From Strongylocentrotus droebachiensis (lineage: Eukaryota; Echinodermata; Echinoidea; Camarodonta; Strongylocentrotidae): a stretch of DNA of 64,000 nucleotides. The stretch covers positions 1-64,000 of the forward strand of contig JAVYIG010006411.1 in NCBI GenBank assembly GCA_035222895.1. The letters run 5' to 3'. The notes beneath the pieces were generated by a model that worked only from the letters and a program-made list of their open reading frames with translations, did not search any database and was not told the origin of the DNA. Below are positions 48,041 through 63,100 of the stretch, in pieces. Every line of letters begins with the position of its first letter. Positions within the stretch are counted from its first letter, which is position 1. The translations under genes were made by a program, and so were the position numbers.

Positions 48041-51000
48041 AAATTAATTAGGGAAATAAGGCTTACTCTCACTGTGTTACTGGTGTACCCTCTTCTAATC
48101 TGATTAATGGTTAATGCACCTGTGCCTCAGTTTTCATAATTTTACATAATTATCATTCTTTATGATGTCAAAATGCTATATCATCTTCATACTCCTTTTC
48201 AACTTCAACGTAAAGTAAATCAAACTATACAAAAACGTTTCAACACAATACACCTTTATTTCTTAATTATATAGTGGATATAACATACAACTAATAAACC
48301 AATATACAATATATTTCACGTACTAGATTTTTAATTCAAGAACATGGATTCGGAGGAAATAATTCTATCTACTTGCAAAAATAGGGTCTTATAACCATGA
48401 TAATATCTATCATTTCGGAATTATTCCTATCACTTCACGGGTATAATATTATTCTTACTAAAAAACAACACAGATATTTACGTCACTTAACTATTTTAAA
48501 TGTTGATCTCATTTCTCAGCACTTTTTCGAATTTTTGCCATACGTTATATGGCAAAGTCGTGAAGGAAAATCAAACTACACGACCATATCAATTTACCAA
48601 CATGTTAAAAGTTACCTATTAAAATAACTTTATACGTCTTTATGATCTTACAAGATTTGATGTAATGCAAAAAGATATTTCTTTTATGAAATGAGCCATG
48701 TAAATTAATCCTTTGATGTTTTTTATCATTGTATTATTATTACCATTATTATTATTATTATTGTTGATATTATTCATTCGTTTCATCGACTGAAGTCAAG
48801 TCAAACATTTGTAATGGTCACATTCCACGGAATGTTCTTTCATTCTTATTTCTTGAATAATACTTGTAGTTGTTATCAAGCCACAGAGCATTCGGATATC
48901 GATTGAACCACGTTTTTGTTCCTAGAAATCCAATGTGAACATGACAGAGGGTAACCGTACGAAATTTATCACGGTTATTTTAAATGTTTTGAAATCGATG
49001 AATGTATTTCATAAAATATTTGTCTCATAACATTCGTCGTACAATGTTGTGATGACATCGGGCTCTTAATGGGTTTGATTTATCATGAATCATGATAGTC
49101 TATAGTGTGAAGTGCTCATCTTCATTAAATTCTACGCCGAAACCACGGATAATAACTTTCATGAATTTGACGATGTATTTAAGTTTAATCAAATTATCAG
49201 TGAAAGCATAGTAGACTTATCTATTGCAATGTTACAGTAAGTCCGAGGTAATATTAATAATAGTAGTAATAATAATAACAATGATAATATCGACGAATTA
49301 TGAGCATCGAAAACAAACAAAAGATACCATAGCGCTTACAAAATAACAGAATGTGAAAAGAGACATAAAATTCATAAAATAGGTGAATATGTTATATTTC
49401 TGACGGAAGCAGAATGTTAAAATGGATCTTTTGAAAGTGGCAAGACAGGTTAATTCTCTAATATAAAGGGTATAATGTCCGGGGACCGTCTGTCTGTTAC
49501 ACATCATAAACATCGATGAGACCGCCACAAGACCGTCAACACACCTGAAGAGAATTTACCTTACGAAAAATGACAAAGAATCGGTTAGTCTGGAGTCGGT
49601 TTGGCGGTTTGACTGCGGTATTAATTGTTCATTATTTACAAACCTTATAATCTGTATTAGTTTCCATTGTTGTATTCTTTATCATTACTTTGTACATAAC
49701 TGTTAATAAATGACGTTCAAAACAAAAGATGTTAAACTCGTAAATACTACACTGTCCTTGCATTCATTTTACTATTAACCCTATCGGGGCAAGTATTCCA
49801 CAATTTGTGATTTGGCTATAGCAGTGACTTGAAAAGTGAAAAATATACAAAATGCATGAAGAAAAAAAAGGACGAAAGTTCCTGCACATATTGTGACCAA
49901 TTCTGTTGCAAAACCACATCGCGTTACGATTTGACGCCGGGAATTTTCTTTTTTCAATGAAAATAATCTTCAATTCCTCACCATGGCAACACGTTGAGAG
50001 GTTCAGATTCGTTGTTTTTCGATACAAATCGGCATTTTCTTCCATCTTTTCGACAAAATAACCACTGACCTATGTTGTTTATAACACTTTTTCCGAAGCA
50101 GTGTAGGGTCAAAAGAAAATATGTTGTTGCAAATTTGAAGAACATGTGATCAAATTTAGTCCTAAGAATTTCCTGTCCCAAATTTTTTATTTTGGCGGAT
50201 TCGGAGAGGCCGAATAGAACATTTCCTCCTCATAAGATAACAAAAAAAGTACCTGAACAGATAATTCATGGGCTGCTCTACAAAATGGGACAACTAACTA
50301 ATTCATAATTATAATACAATCCAAGTCAGTTCAAAAGAGAAATATTTCAATGCACCCTGACAGTCGGTACTCACCGATTGACCGCTTCAACACATTCGAA
50401 TTACAAAGATTACTCTGCTTTGAAAGCATGTACACTGCAAGAATAATAATTATAATAATGATAATATGACGATAATATTAAAATTAATGATGATATTAAT
50501 AATGATGATAATATTGATAATAATTAAAACATTAATGATAATAATATAATAATAATAATAATAATAACAATTATAGTTTATTCATTAGAGGCGCCATTTC
50601 ATAAAATTCAAAGCGCATAAAACAGAAAATGCGAAGAAACAAATGAAAAAATACATTATGATTCACAGCTTATAATAATTATAAACAAACAGGATTATCA
50701 AGCGTAATTAGAAAACATGTGTTGTTAGACACTTCTTGAAAGCTGCAAGAGTATAGCAATTCTTTAATACAGTGGGTAAGGTGTTCCAGGTTTTAGAAGC
50801 AATCACTGAAAAAGCATTAATGTTTCACAAATTAAAAAAAAACTAATATATCATAAATATCAATAACACTTATCGGTAAAACTTCTTCCATTTCTTCAAC
50901 TGTGTGCGTTCGCTCGAATGGATCGGAACCAAAAACATTGTAAAACCTCTATAATGTATATATATCTCTTTATTAATTAACATTTGTCAATATTAATCTA

Positions 51001-51139
51001 CAAAATATTAATTCTTGTGAATTATAAAATGTTGCATATTCTGAGTCAGATATTGCATTATTTCCATTAACTAGTTGTAATGATACAAGGCGGGAATAAA
51101 GTAGTTTCCAGTTCTTCTGAAATTCTTGGTAGGCTGCAC
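48041..51139. other. Copy C flank, paralogous non-coding DNA
   Basis: Colinear with 12360-15787 and 29010-32242. It includes ATA/ATG-rich microsatellite at about 50440-50575 and the decayed LINE tail (50560-50830, minus strand). No intact gene is recognised. Confidence 0.6.
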
Positions 51140-54100
51140 TCAAACAGTAGTGTGCGAAATGCCAAAGGTTTTGCCTTGTCGGTATGCCTGTACAGGGATT
51201 AAAAAATAAATACAAATTATCATTCAAGACAAGTCGTTCGGACTCAATATCACGGATAAATGCAAGGTCGTCCACAATATGATGAAAGTATTTTAAAACT
51301 TAAGATTCTTGTGTTAATATCTCGGATTTGAGTATGACTGGCATGCCTGAAATATGAAGAAAATAATGTAAAGACAATATTTTGGTTGATCTATATTCAG
51401 CCTATATAATCTACTCTCATTAACATCTATCAACGATCTCAGTTTTGACCTATTTTTGTTCTTCCTTTTTTCTACGAAATAAAGTCTAGACATCTAAAAA
51501 CAAAAACAACAAGTAAGGAGAATCGAACATTATTCTTGAAATACACTCGTTTAACTCGGAAGTTTTTACCTAGTTTAAAGACTTAGGCTTTCAATAGAAA
51601 TTTCCAATTTTCTTCCTTTTTCTTTCTCCTCACTCTCACTCTTTCTTTACTTCTTACGTACATTATCTCCCTCTTTCTAATCCCCCACCTCTCTCTCTCT
51701 CTCTGTTATAAGATCGATCAATTTGTCTATGAAGAGCAGAAGAAAAAACAATATGAACCTTGGTTGTATTTCTTTTTTTTAATCTTTCCTTGTTCTATAA
51801 GGTTACATTATGTATGTTGAGCGTCAAGCAGAAGAATAAATCACCAACATAACAATATACTATCCTTGTCACCATCACTATCATAATTTTTCAAATTATA
51901 TGAATTGTACATACATGGCGCAATGTCACCGCTATCCTGCCGTCAACTGTGGAGATTTCACCGAGATACTGTTCAAAGTCTCCCCCTTCCTGAGTGCCGC
52001 AGTACTGAAAACTATATCGAGGAGAAAGAGCAATTCAGCAGCAACAACAAACAAAATGTGTGGCAAGTTTATGAATAAAGGTTTATGGACGTTAAAAGTT
52101 ATCGCGTGAATGTATTATTTTGTTTGCTATTCATATCTATATATTAATAAAGGGAGTATTACATAGAGCAATCACATACCTTAAATGCTTTTACCTTTTA
52201 TTTTATTTTCTTGTCCCCATCAAGTGGGTTTTCTGGTTGAATTTTTGCCAGTGCGTTGTCGTGCGTTAGGTGTGCGTCGTCCTTCGTTACTCGTTCGTCG
52301 AGTGCGCTGCACCAACGCTATGCATTCGCCGTCATTCGCTGTGTGCGTCGAGATTTGTTGAGCATTCTAAAAAAATGTGCGCGGAGCTCGACGCATGTAT
52401 GTGAACGCCAAAAGGACGCCAGTCATGCGCGGAGCGCGCTAAACCAACGCCGGACATACGCCTAGCACACACCCTGTATACGCGCAGCGCGCCAGCAAGA
52501 CGCTTCACATTCTGTGTCAACTCGCTAGCTTCTCTCAAATCCTGACAAAAGTCGGCCCGGTCACATATAGGCGACGCAGGACCTTTCCGATTTCCAATGC
52601 GCGGGCCGTGCGTCGTCTATGTGCGACCGGGCCGCGATTTTTTTTCTTTCCCAAACAGGTTTTACCTATGAGCGAAAAATCCTGCCTCCTGATTGGTTCA
52701 GAGGTATATGCATCATTTATATTCATGAGTGAGCTGCAAAGATATTACGCATGCGCGTGACACAAATCGTAGCTGCTCATAGCATGCAGCTATATGCTAG
52801 CTAGCTGTGTACGTACGTACACTGCATGTATGTGCCGTGATTGGTTCAAAGTTGTAACTTTTACATGAAAAGCAAGCACTGTACATGACTTGGTAGAATT
52901 TGGGTAAAAGCAAAACCCCTTGGCACTGTAAGAGTTAAAGGATAATGAAATCCTGGGGAAATATCTATTTTAACGAAAAGAGAGGATAGAGAGAGGCAAT
53001 TTAAAAACAAGTTCCATCAAAATCGGTTACGAAATGAGAAAGTTATGAAAGTTTGAAAAGTCTCAGTTTACCTTCTATGGCAATCCTTAAATTGGCAATG
53101 TTGCTTCAAAATAGCAGGTTATTAGACCAGTTTTGGAAACGTCCCCCTCTCAAAAAATGAAATGGAAGCTCTGATCTTATTACCAATCATGTAAAAGAAT
53201 ATGTTTTGACTAATACGTGATCTTACAAATTTTGCAGAGAAACCGCCTACTAATTGATATATTTGGTAAATTATTATATCTATTTGGACGTATATAACGC
53301 AAGTCTCGCGCGTGTGCATAGTCCCATATACATTTTTCTGTGAAAAATCTATGAAAAACGTCACCATTTTCTTAAATGAACAAAAGTTATTTTGAATGAA
53401 CTAAAATCTAAATTAGCCAATTAAACCATCACTCATTAAAATGACTGTCTGCGTGAGATAATATCTTACTTGAAAATTCACTCATGCCTCCATTTATTTT
53501 CTTCAAAAGTCATAATGTGCCTTCATTCTATCTTACAAGATTATTTTGTGTCTAATATTAGTTCTTAACTATTTTCATAGCATATGTTGAGTATTATGCC
53601 TATAACTTGATTAACTCACTTCAAATCTAACTTGATACAATTTACTTGACAGAAATTGTTTATATGCCAGTGATTGAAGTATTTCATGTGCTCACAATAA
53701 GCCAGTTCACGGTTGCAGTCTGAGCATGAGCAGATAAAGGTCATTGCAGAACAAATTTTGAAATACACGGAGACGAAATATTGGATACGTGCTCATGAAA
53801 GTTATGTAATCATTATTTATTCATGCACATTTAGTGCACTCTATGATACACAGGTGGAAGTATTCTTTGAAAAGGGGAAAGAAAGGCTATTTATATAGCA
53901 CCTCCTTTGCTGTAGGAGTGATTATTTCAAAATGTACAAAGTGGGACCTCTTCATGTTTTGAAGATCTGTGAATATTCGGGGTCATTGCAGTATTTAAAT
54001 GTGCTAACCGTGAACTGGTCTATTAGAATGAGACCCTGGGGGAAATCAATTTTTTATGAAAAGAGAGGAAGAGATAAGCAATTTAAAAAAATTCCATCAA

Positions 54101-57100
54101 AATCGGTTACAAAATAAGAAAGTTATGAAAGTTTGAAAAGTCTCAATTTACTTTCTATGGCGATCCTCAAATTGGCAATGTTGCTTCAAAGTGACAGGTT
54201 TAGTAGTACAATGCTCCATATGATTTGTACACAACATTCATATTTTCACCATTATCTCTGAAGGTGCAGCTTGTCTCCTTCTTAGCTCAGGGAAAATGTA
54301 TTTGACAAACAAACATGTATGTTGAGTTCACAAAAAAAACATAGATTGCCATAGAAAGTAAACAGAGACTTTTCAAACTTTCATACTTTTCTCATTTCGT
54401 AACCGATTTTGATGGATTTTTTTTTTAATATTGCCTCTCTCTATCCCCTCTTTTCGTTAAAATAGATATGTCCCCAGAGTTTCAGTCTCCTTTAACTATT
54501 ACAGTGTCAAGGGGTTGTGTTTGTTCCAAAATTTACCAAATCATGTACAGTGCTTGCTTTCCGAACGCCTGTAAATCTCCAACAGTAATTTCTATACAGA
54601 TATGCTGTACACAAAAGTTGTACAAAAATGTGTTACCATTTCAAATGATACCAAATAATTCCATTAATTCAATGTCATGCATGAAAATTATTTTGAAATA
54701 GAAATGAGCCTAATCCCTTTTTACCTTTCCGTTTTTATTTCTCATTAGTTTGCTATTGTTTTATGCTTAAATAAGAATGGATCCCTTCCCAATAAATCAA
54801 TATCCAATGGTAGCATAATTATAGTGACTTATAAATATTTTAAATACTATAGGTATCCTCTAAGCTTTGACATATATCATATGTCATATATGTCAGACCA
54901 TATATCCATCTTTCTTCTTTAGAACGACCAAAATTGTAGAGAGTTGTAGAAGCCGCCATAATTGCTCATGTAAAAGTTACAACTTTGAACCAATCACTGC
55001 GCATGCATGCAGTGTACGTACGTACGTACACAGCTAGCTAGCATATAGCTGCATGCTATGAGCAGCTTCGACTTGTGTCACGCGCATGCGTAATACTACT
55101 AGTATCTTTGCAGCTCAGTCATGAATATTCATGATGCGTATACCTCTGAACCAATCAGGAGGCAGGATTTTACGCTCATAGGTAAACTTGTTTGGGGGAG
55201 AAAAAAATTGCGACCGGGCCTTAATCATTGCTTGCCATCACTAGAACCCCCTCTATAAATAAATAACATTTATAGAGTGACTTGTGCCTAGTATTTTCCT
55301 TTCTGATATACACAATTTCTGCTCCCCAAGCCTAAGCCCCTTTTAAACCGGATCTGCGTAGAGTTGAGTAGTGTGGCGTACTGACAATGCCGAAATTAGA
55401 CTGATATTCATGAAAGAAATGTTGCTTCGGCGTAGTCCCTGCATAGGTTATGCGTAGGCTGGTGTACGATGACGTACGGTTACGCACCCTATGCTAAGGC
55501 ACCGCGTACCTACGGCGTATGCAATTGGCGTACCTACGCCTACAATTGCCTATAACAGGCGTAGGGTCGCGTACGTTTACGTAGGCCTGGCGGCTGGCGT
55601 ACAGGGTTGCTTACGGTTGCGTACGGTTGCTTACTATGTGCTAAGCTTTTACTGCTTCGTCGGACTGGCGTAGGGTAGCTTAATATTGCGTAGGCTTCTC
55701 GTACTGTAACGTAGTGCTGAAATTACGCCGAAATTACGCGGGAAAAAAATTGTGTTTAATGGTTTGCGTCCATCTCGCGTATAATTATGTAGGGAAGCGT
55801 ACACCCGGTGTAGTCGGTACGCAACACTACGCATTTCTACGTTTTCTTCCTTCAAAGAGACATAGTAAGGATCGTTATGTATAGCAGAGAAGAACATAAT
55901 AAACATGCAAGGTGTAATGCACATACCAATGTAATACACATACCAGCAAGTGACAATTGGACAATAGATGGATACCTGAATAGCATACCATGACCACTAT
56001 AGAAAGAATGTCACTGCTGTGAATTTCCAAGCCACTTCACTACCAGCAGCCAGGTAGGAAGGACACTTTCTTCTCATGCAAGGAATTCACGTTATAGTGT
56101 ATTTGAGAAAGAACAAGGATGATTAGGATAAAACCTACCCGATCTCCCTCATGCTAGTTATCCGCCTCAGCCTGGTAACGAATGTCTTCAGAATATTCGA
56201 ATGCAGATTGACGTCGTACAATTCCAGCTTCTCCAAAAGGGGTGCGTTTGACTCAAGGCTGTAGATAAGCATTTTGGCGCTCAAGATATGACCGCTGCAT
56301 CCACTCACAAGGAGACTGCGTAGCTGACGATTGCACTCCTCGAGTCCTGCCATGACAGATTCCAGGACCTGCTGGAGATTGTCGAAGTGAGGACTACTCT
56401 CAACTCTGAGGCTTTGGACGTTGGGAGCGGCAGTGATGAGTGAGGAATGTCCATTGGAGTTGGAGAGGTGTCCAATTGTAAGGCGCTTGACAGAAGGGAG
56501 CGTGGATAATTTGGGATTGTGTAGACAGCACTCCCATACCTTCATCTCTTCCAAATTTGTACAAGATCGCAGACCAAGCCAAAGGTTTCGTGTCAGGTTT
56601 GCCCGCAATTGACAATACATGAGATTAACAGACGTGATCTATATGATTAAAGGGATAGTGTAACAATGTTACATCTGAGATGCACGGCCCTACGTGTTAT
56701 CAGTGTCTGTGATATGATGTTATATTGAAGCCCTAAAAAATTGCCCTAAAAAATGATCAAGAAGTGCCTCAAAAAGGTAAAAACCTTTAAGTGACCGGTT
56801 TTACCATACTCGTTTCCCCCAATAGACTGTAGTGTTATGAAAACCGTTTGGCAAACGCAAAATTTGATTTCGATTTTCAATCATACTAGCTTGATTATCA
56901 GACAGGCGATCGGCCTGTAAAAGTCATGGGGTTCCTGACTGACCTAAACGTTTATTATCATTGCAGCATGAGCTACATCAAGGATTTTTTTTAAAAATCT
57001 TAGACAAAGTTACCGGATCCATTTAAAAGCAAAATTGCATTTCGCCGAAATACAAATTAAATAGAAAAGAAAAAATGTAGGTATATCTTTATGTAAAAAA

Positions 57101-60100
57101 ATAGATTGTACCAATCAACACAAAAATAATACGTGTTATTATCATTGAAACTATGAATGGAGCTTATCAGGGAAAATATGGAGCATATAATTATTCTTTT
57201 CATTTTCGTCCACGCCTACCCTGTATTGTAATGATTTGAATCAGTGTTGGGCTAAATTACATTTTATAACATAGAATTAATATTTACCTGTGTTCGTATG
57301 TTTGGCGGCAGTCTACCCAATCCCATGACTGCACTCGCTTGCAGTAACTTCAGACTCATCTTGCCGTCGTCAAAGAAAGTTGGGAAGTTAGTCGTTGACT
57401 TCGATATGTCACCTTTGGCTTCACCAATGCAGTCCAGAAGAAGTGTGTGCTTGATTTCTTTGCTGATAACTGTCTCGTCAAATTGCAGGATAAGGTGAAT
57501 AATAGACATTAGCAGATTGTCACCCGAACCAGCCAGGAAGCGGAGCACATCGGAATACATGAGCGGTGTGGAACTCCTACGTACATTATTCAGGAACTGG
57601 TCGAGGTCGCCCTGAGAACCAGCCAAGAACGTGCTTGCACAATACTCCTGTGCCATTTTGTGAAAGAACTCGACGTACGTCTTCGAGGCTTCCCCGTTTA
57701 TCATGTATTTGACTGGAATTGTCTGCTTTGACAGTAGACCCAGTTTGATACCAATGCCTTCGTACTCTTCGACCCCTTGAAGGTCACTATCTTGAAAGAC
57801 CACCTTCTGCTCGTCTTTCAAGAGTCCAGCGAGTGCCACTTTTCCGAGGTTTTGAAGGAGAGCGTGATAGTCACATTCAAAGGTATCGTCCTTGGATCTT
57901 GAATGAGTGAGTAGAAACTGGATGATGGTGTCAAACAACCCTGTTATGGAAGAAACTTGGTTTAGAAGACCTTCTTCCCAGAGATGGCAGATCATCATGC
58001 AGAAGAGTGGTATGCTAATGATGGTACTAACAAAGGCATTCCCATTTAGGAACTCTGTTAATTTGCCAACTTCTTCTGGTTTTGACTTCGACGTGAAGTA
58101 TTTCTCGATGAAGGACGTCGCTTGGGATTGTGTAAAGCCCTCGATCTCCATTTTCGTGTAGACCCTGGCGAGTGCTGGGACTTTAAACTCCTTCTCTAGG
58201 TAAGGCCGACATGTGACGATAAGGCGACATCGCCTGTAAATCTTGTTTCCAATAGCTGATATGATATTACTCTTTGGGTTCTTTGTAGACAACTTGCCCT
58301 TGTATTCATCATACCCATCCAGCGCCATCCCACAATCATCTTCGTGCCTGCCAATGAAGCCTTCAAGAGATTCTGGAGTCACTCCGTGGATGTTCCCGAG
58401 GGTTTCGGACAGTATGGCTTCTCCTAGAGACATATCTTCATCAGCTACTCTCAACTTTAAAGCAAAGAAGAGAGGAATATCACTGAGTGGAGAGCTCTCT
58501 TCCTGGTATGACCAGTCATATGCCATCTTTGCAACGGCGCAGGTCTTGCCCCTTCCCGCTTCTGCGACTAAGAGGACTCTGTTTGGTATAAGTCCATTGA
58601 CTCTCACCCGAAACACATCACTGATAGACCCAGGAAGAATCTCTCTCATACCCGCTCCTGTATTCTTGTTTACAAAGTACACGATAACGTTTGTAAACAG
58701 GTTCTTCAAATCAGCAAAATCTTCTGGATCCCATGGTTTTCTCTGGATCTGACACGTCTCGATCTTGTAATAGTCAATCAGATGTTTCCGCAGGTAGGCT
58801 ATTGCAGTAGCCTTTGCGCTAAGGATATCCAAGCTAGGTTCTGTAATAAGGGAGAAATGTCTAACATTAAAAGAAGTGGACAGAAGAATCTTCATTACAA
58901 TAAGCAAATTACAGGTAAATGTTAATTTGAACGAATTTGTGGACAAATTTCCGTTCACAGCCCGGAGTAAATATCTTGTACAAAAATTTACTTTCGAAAA
59001 GCTATAAATTGGGGATAGTCACATCCGTAATGAATTTCCAAAAATCAACCGAACACAATTCAAAAGGCCTTGTGCATCATCTACTGAAACGTGCGAAAAT
59101 TACAGTGGCGTAAGCCGAACATGTTTTCTTAATGCAGTACTAAAAGATGTAGGAGTTTTCCTTAAGTTGATTTCTTGAAAGTCTTTACCATCATGTTAAT
59201 AAACGACTGCCTTCAAAACAATAAATTATCATTAATAGTCACCATTATATACCTCACTTAAGAAATCCAGCCATCTGATTGGTCGAAATTGCATTCATAA
59301 ACTTTAACTATTTCTGTAAAATTCCCAGTAACCATGGTTAAAACAATTCTAAAATCCCAGTAACCATGGTTACCGGGAAAATAGTTCAGTCTCCATGGTT
59401 ACCCCATAGGTTTACATGTTAAAAAATGGTCTGAGATATTGAGGATACCGTACGTGTGCGAAGAATTTGTCGGTAATTTCAATACAATTGAATCTCGATC
59501 GATCTTACCGACAATTTTATCTTGCATTGTTGACATGAAGACGAAAATAAACTTCCAAAAACAAAAAAACAACATCTGCCGATAGATCTTGATCTAAGTT
59601 CGTGCCAATATGCATTGCAAAAGTAAAAGAAGGGTCCGTTTAATGGAGCTTTTGCGAAGCATCCATCACGCGAAGCCGTTTTCAATCCATTTTAATGTAT
59701 ATATTGGAGAAAACTACCAAGTATGCTGACAGTGCGCGATGGACGAGTGGTCTAAGGCGTTGATTTTAGATACATCACCTTTTGAACGCAAGAGATCGAA
59801 TCCCTTCTTCGACAATTTTTTTTTTTTTTTAGTCTATTTTTTTTCGGCATATAAAAGTATTAATGACTGCTTTAATATTCGAGAAATAGTTGTTTTTATA
59901 CGCTCAAGGGAAGGTTAGAATTGTGCTATTACCCGAGGCGTGCAGTCATTAATACTATACCATGCTAGACAAGTAATTGTCCTATGAAGGTGATCATCCA
60001 GTTGACTGCAGTCCGGGGAAGGAACTCCTGTTGAAGTCGACCAAACTTATAGTAGATATCACAACGTATCAAGTTGACAAATTCACATCGTCGTAATTTA

Positions 60101-63100
60101 CATTAATTATATACTTACCTTCGGGTTGCAAGATGTCGGGGAAATGCTTTTCAGCAAGGAAAACGAGGCCGGATTGACGTAGCGCTTTCTTTAGTCGAAA
60201 GGGTAACTCCGAAGGAACCACTCCTTGGCGCCATTCAAACAGCATGTCCGTGTTCCCTTTACACGTAACCATCCCTTCTATCCTGTTCGAGGCAGCATAC
60301 CTATCAAGGACGCTCTCCGAAAAACCGAGCTCTCGACCGAGAGCGCACATTTGGTCATCCCGTTCGATGTCTCTCGCCAGGCTTCTCAAAGTACTCCCAT
60401 GTTCATCATCGCTGTGACCGATCACTTTGCAGACAACGAAAGAAAAGAGATGGCATTTTAGTATTATTATGATTGTTAATTTCCGAAGGATAAAGGTTCC
60501 ACATAATCCAAACGTAATTTCGCTCTGTTGATTGTGCATTCATATTTTTGTAGGAAAAAAAATGGATTTTCAACTTTAGAACATGTTAAAGTACACTGAG
60601 TGAAGGGAGGATGAAAATGATGCACTTACGATTTTCGGCCATCTCTTGAACATCTGGGAAGTAATTATCTGCGATCATGACGAGACCAGCTCTAACCAGG
60701 GCTCCTTTGAAAGAAGAACGTTGATCCCGTTGTCTCATCGTCTGACGCCAATCGAACAGCATCATGCGACTCCCTCTGCTGGTTTTAATTCCCAGTACCT
60801 CGTTTGTGCCAAGGTACCGGTTTATGTCGGCCCTGGAGAAGGTCAGTGCCACACCGAGGTTCTCAATCTGAGCATCCGATTCGATGTCCTCAGCAACGTT
60901 GAAGACCTCTACATCGGACAACGGTTTGTAGGAACCCTGTACAAAGTCGATGCCACTTTCAGAACTTGCTTCTCTGAATTCCTCCCCTGTCACCACAGCA
61001 CCCAGTTCCTGCTCATTGCCATAGTTGCTGTTCTTTGCAGCGGTTGCTGAATTCGTGCTAAGAGTGTGAACTTCATCGCATGGCTTGAAGGGGGAGGAAT
61101 TTGTCTCTAGAGCCGCACTTCTACCTGGATCTTCTTCTCTTTGTCCGTGTGAATACATGATCGGGGGTTCACTTGATCCTGAACCGGGGATCACGTCTAA
61201 ATATATGTCTCTTCTGTTTACCCTGGAAATTTTTTTACACGCTGATTCAGCAGAATTGTCACAAGACAAATGATCAGTACCTTTATAACTCGCTTCGTTG
61301 AGAGCATCAACGGCGGTGGTTGCTGAATTCGTGTTAAGAGTGTGAACTTCCTCGCATGGCTTGAAGGGGGAGGAATTTGTCTCTAGAGCCGCACTTCTAC
61401 CTGGATCTTCTTCTCTTTGTCCGTGTGAATACATGATCGGGGGTTCACTTGATCCTGAACCGGGGATCACGTCTAAATATATGTCTCTTCTGTTTACCCT
61501 GGAAATTTTTTTACACGCTGATTCAGCAGAATTGTCACAAGACAAATGATCAGTACCTTTATAACTCGCTTCGTTGAGAGCATCAACGGCGGTGGTTGCT
61601 GAATTCGTGTTAAGAGTGTGAACTTCCTCGCATGGCTTGAAGGGGGAGGAATTTGTCTCTAGAGCCGCACTTCTACCTGGATCTTCTTCTCTTTGTCCGT
61701 GTGAATACATGATCGGGGGTTCACTTGATCCTGAACCGGGGATCACGTCTAAATATATGTCTCTTCTGTTTAACTTGGAACTTTTTTTACACGCTGATTC
61801 AGCAGAATTATCACAAGACAAATGATCAGTACCTTTATAACTCGCTTTGTTGACAGCATCAACGGCAGTGGTTGCTGAATCCATTTTAAGAGTGTGAACT
61901 TCATTGCATGTCCCGAAGGAGAACGAATTTGTCTCTACCGCCGCATTTCTACCTGGATTTTCTTCTGTTTGTTCCTTTGAATCCATGCTCGAGGGTTCAC
62001 TTGATGCTAAGCCGGGGAAATCGTCTAAATATATTGCTCTTCTGTTTAACTTGGAACTTTTTTTACACGCTGATTCAGCAAAATTGTCACAAGACAAATG
62101 ATCAGTACCTTTATAACTCGCTTCGTTGACAGCATCAACGGCAGTGGTTGCTGAATCCATTTTAAGAGTGTGAACTTCATTGCATGTCCCGAAGGAGAAC
62201 GAATTTGTCTCTACCGCCGCATTTCTACCTGGATTTTCTTCTGTTTGTTCCTTTGAATCAATGCTCGAGGGTTCACTTGATGCTAAGCCGGGGAAATCGT
62301 CTAAATATATTGCTCTTCTGTTTATTCTGGAACTTTTTTTACATGCTGAGCTTACTGATTCAGCTGAATAGTCACTAGACACAAGATCAGTACCTTCACA
62401 ACTCGCTTCGTTGACAGCATCAACGGTCTTCTCCAGATCCACATAACCTGCAAATTAATTTAAAAAGGATATCCGTAAACTGTGTTACTCGGTAGCGGAT
62501 CCAGGGTTATATTGGGGGGTTGAGGGCATTGGCATGATCATTGCCTGGAGCACCTGTTAATTATGTAGTTGAATCAAGAAGTTACCAGGGCCACCTATTT
62601 GGGGACGTATAAAAGGGTCCTTTCTACAGGTTTTCTTTCAACTTCGCTTTCTTCCTTCATTTCTATTTGTATTTCTTCTTTCACCATGAGACCGTACATT
62701 CTGTAGCAACGTTTATTGCCTTCAAGCTACTGAATAAATGGCATGAGTGTAAACTTAAACATATACATGAACCTTGACTTAAATTTCAATTTAAATTATA
62801 TTTCTGTTTCCAAAAAAAACACACTAGGAAATCAATTATAATCATTTACACACTAAGGATTACATATTTGAAATAGAGGGGTCTTTGCAGAAAAAAAAAT
62901 TATGAATTTGACACACGGTCACTTGTGACTGTGTCGGCGACTGACGTGGCCTTTGACGAACTAATTGACAATGATATCGGAGCAAAATCGAATGAGTTTA
63001 CAGTGCCAACATTTTCTCTCAATTATATTACTGAGATGAACACCAATTTTACAGGCTTGATTAGCGCTAGTATATTTACAGCGCATAACACCTCACCACG

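Noticed and set aside
50973-51275. 100-codon minus-strand frame (TGIPTRQNLWHFAHYCLSAA...) as an NLR exon
   Set aside because: The paralogous frame in copy A has an early stop. The frame entered from the splice acceptor, AYRQGKTFGISHTTV then TGA, is kept with conservative changes in all three copies, so the longer frame is a shadow.
58243-58752. 169-codon + strand frame
   Set aside because: Antisense to the conserved NACHT exon of NLR-C, without recognisable motifs; a shadow of the real gene.
59734-59815. Functional tRNA gene
   Set aside because: Acceptor stem does not pair and the anticodon loop is too long, so only a pseudogene or SINE head is called.
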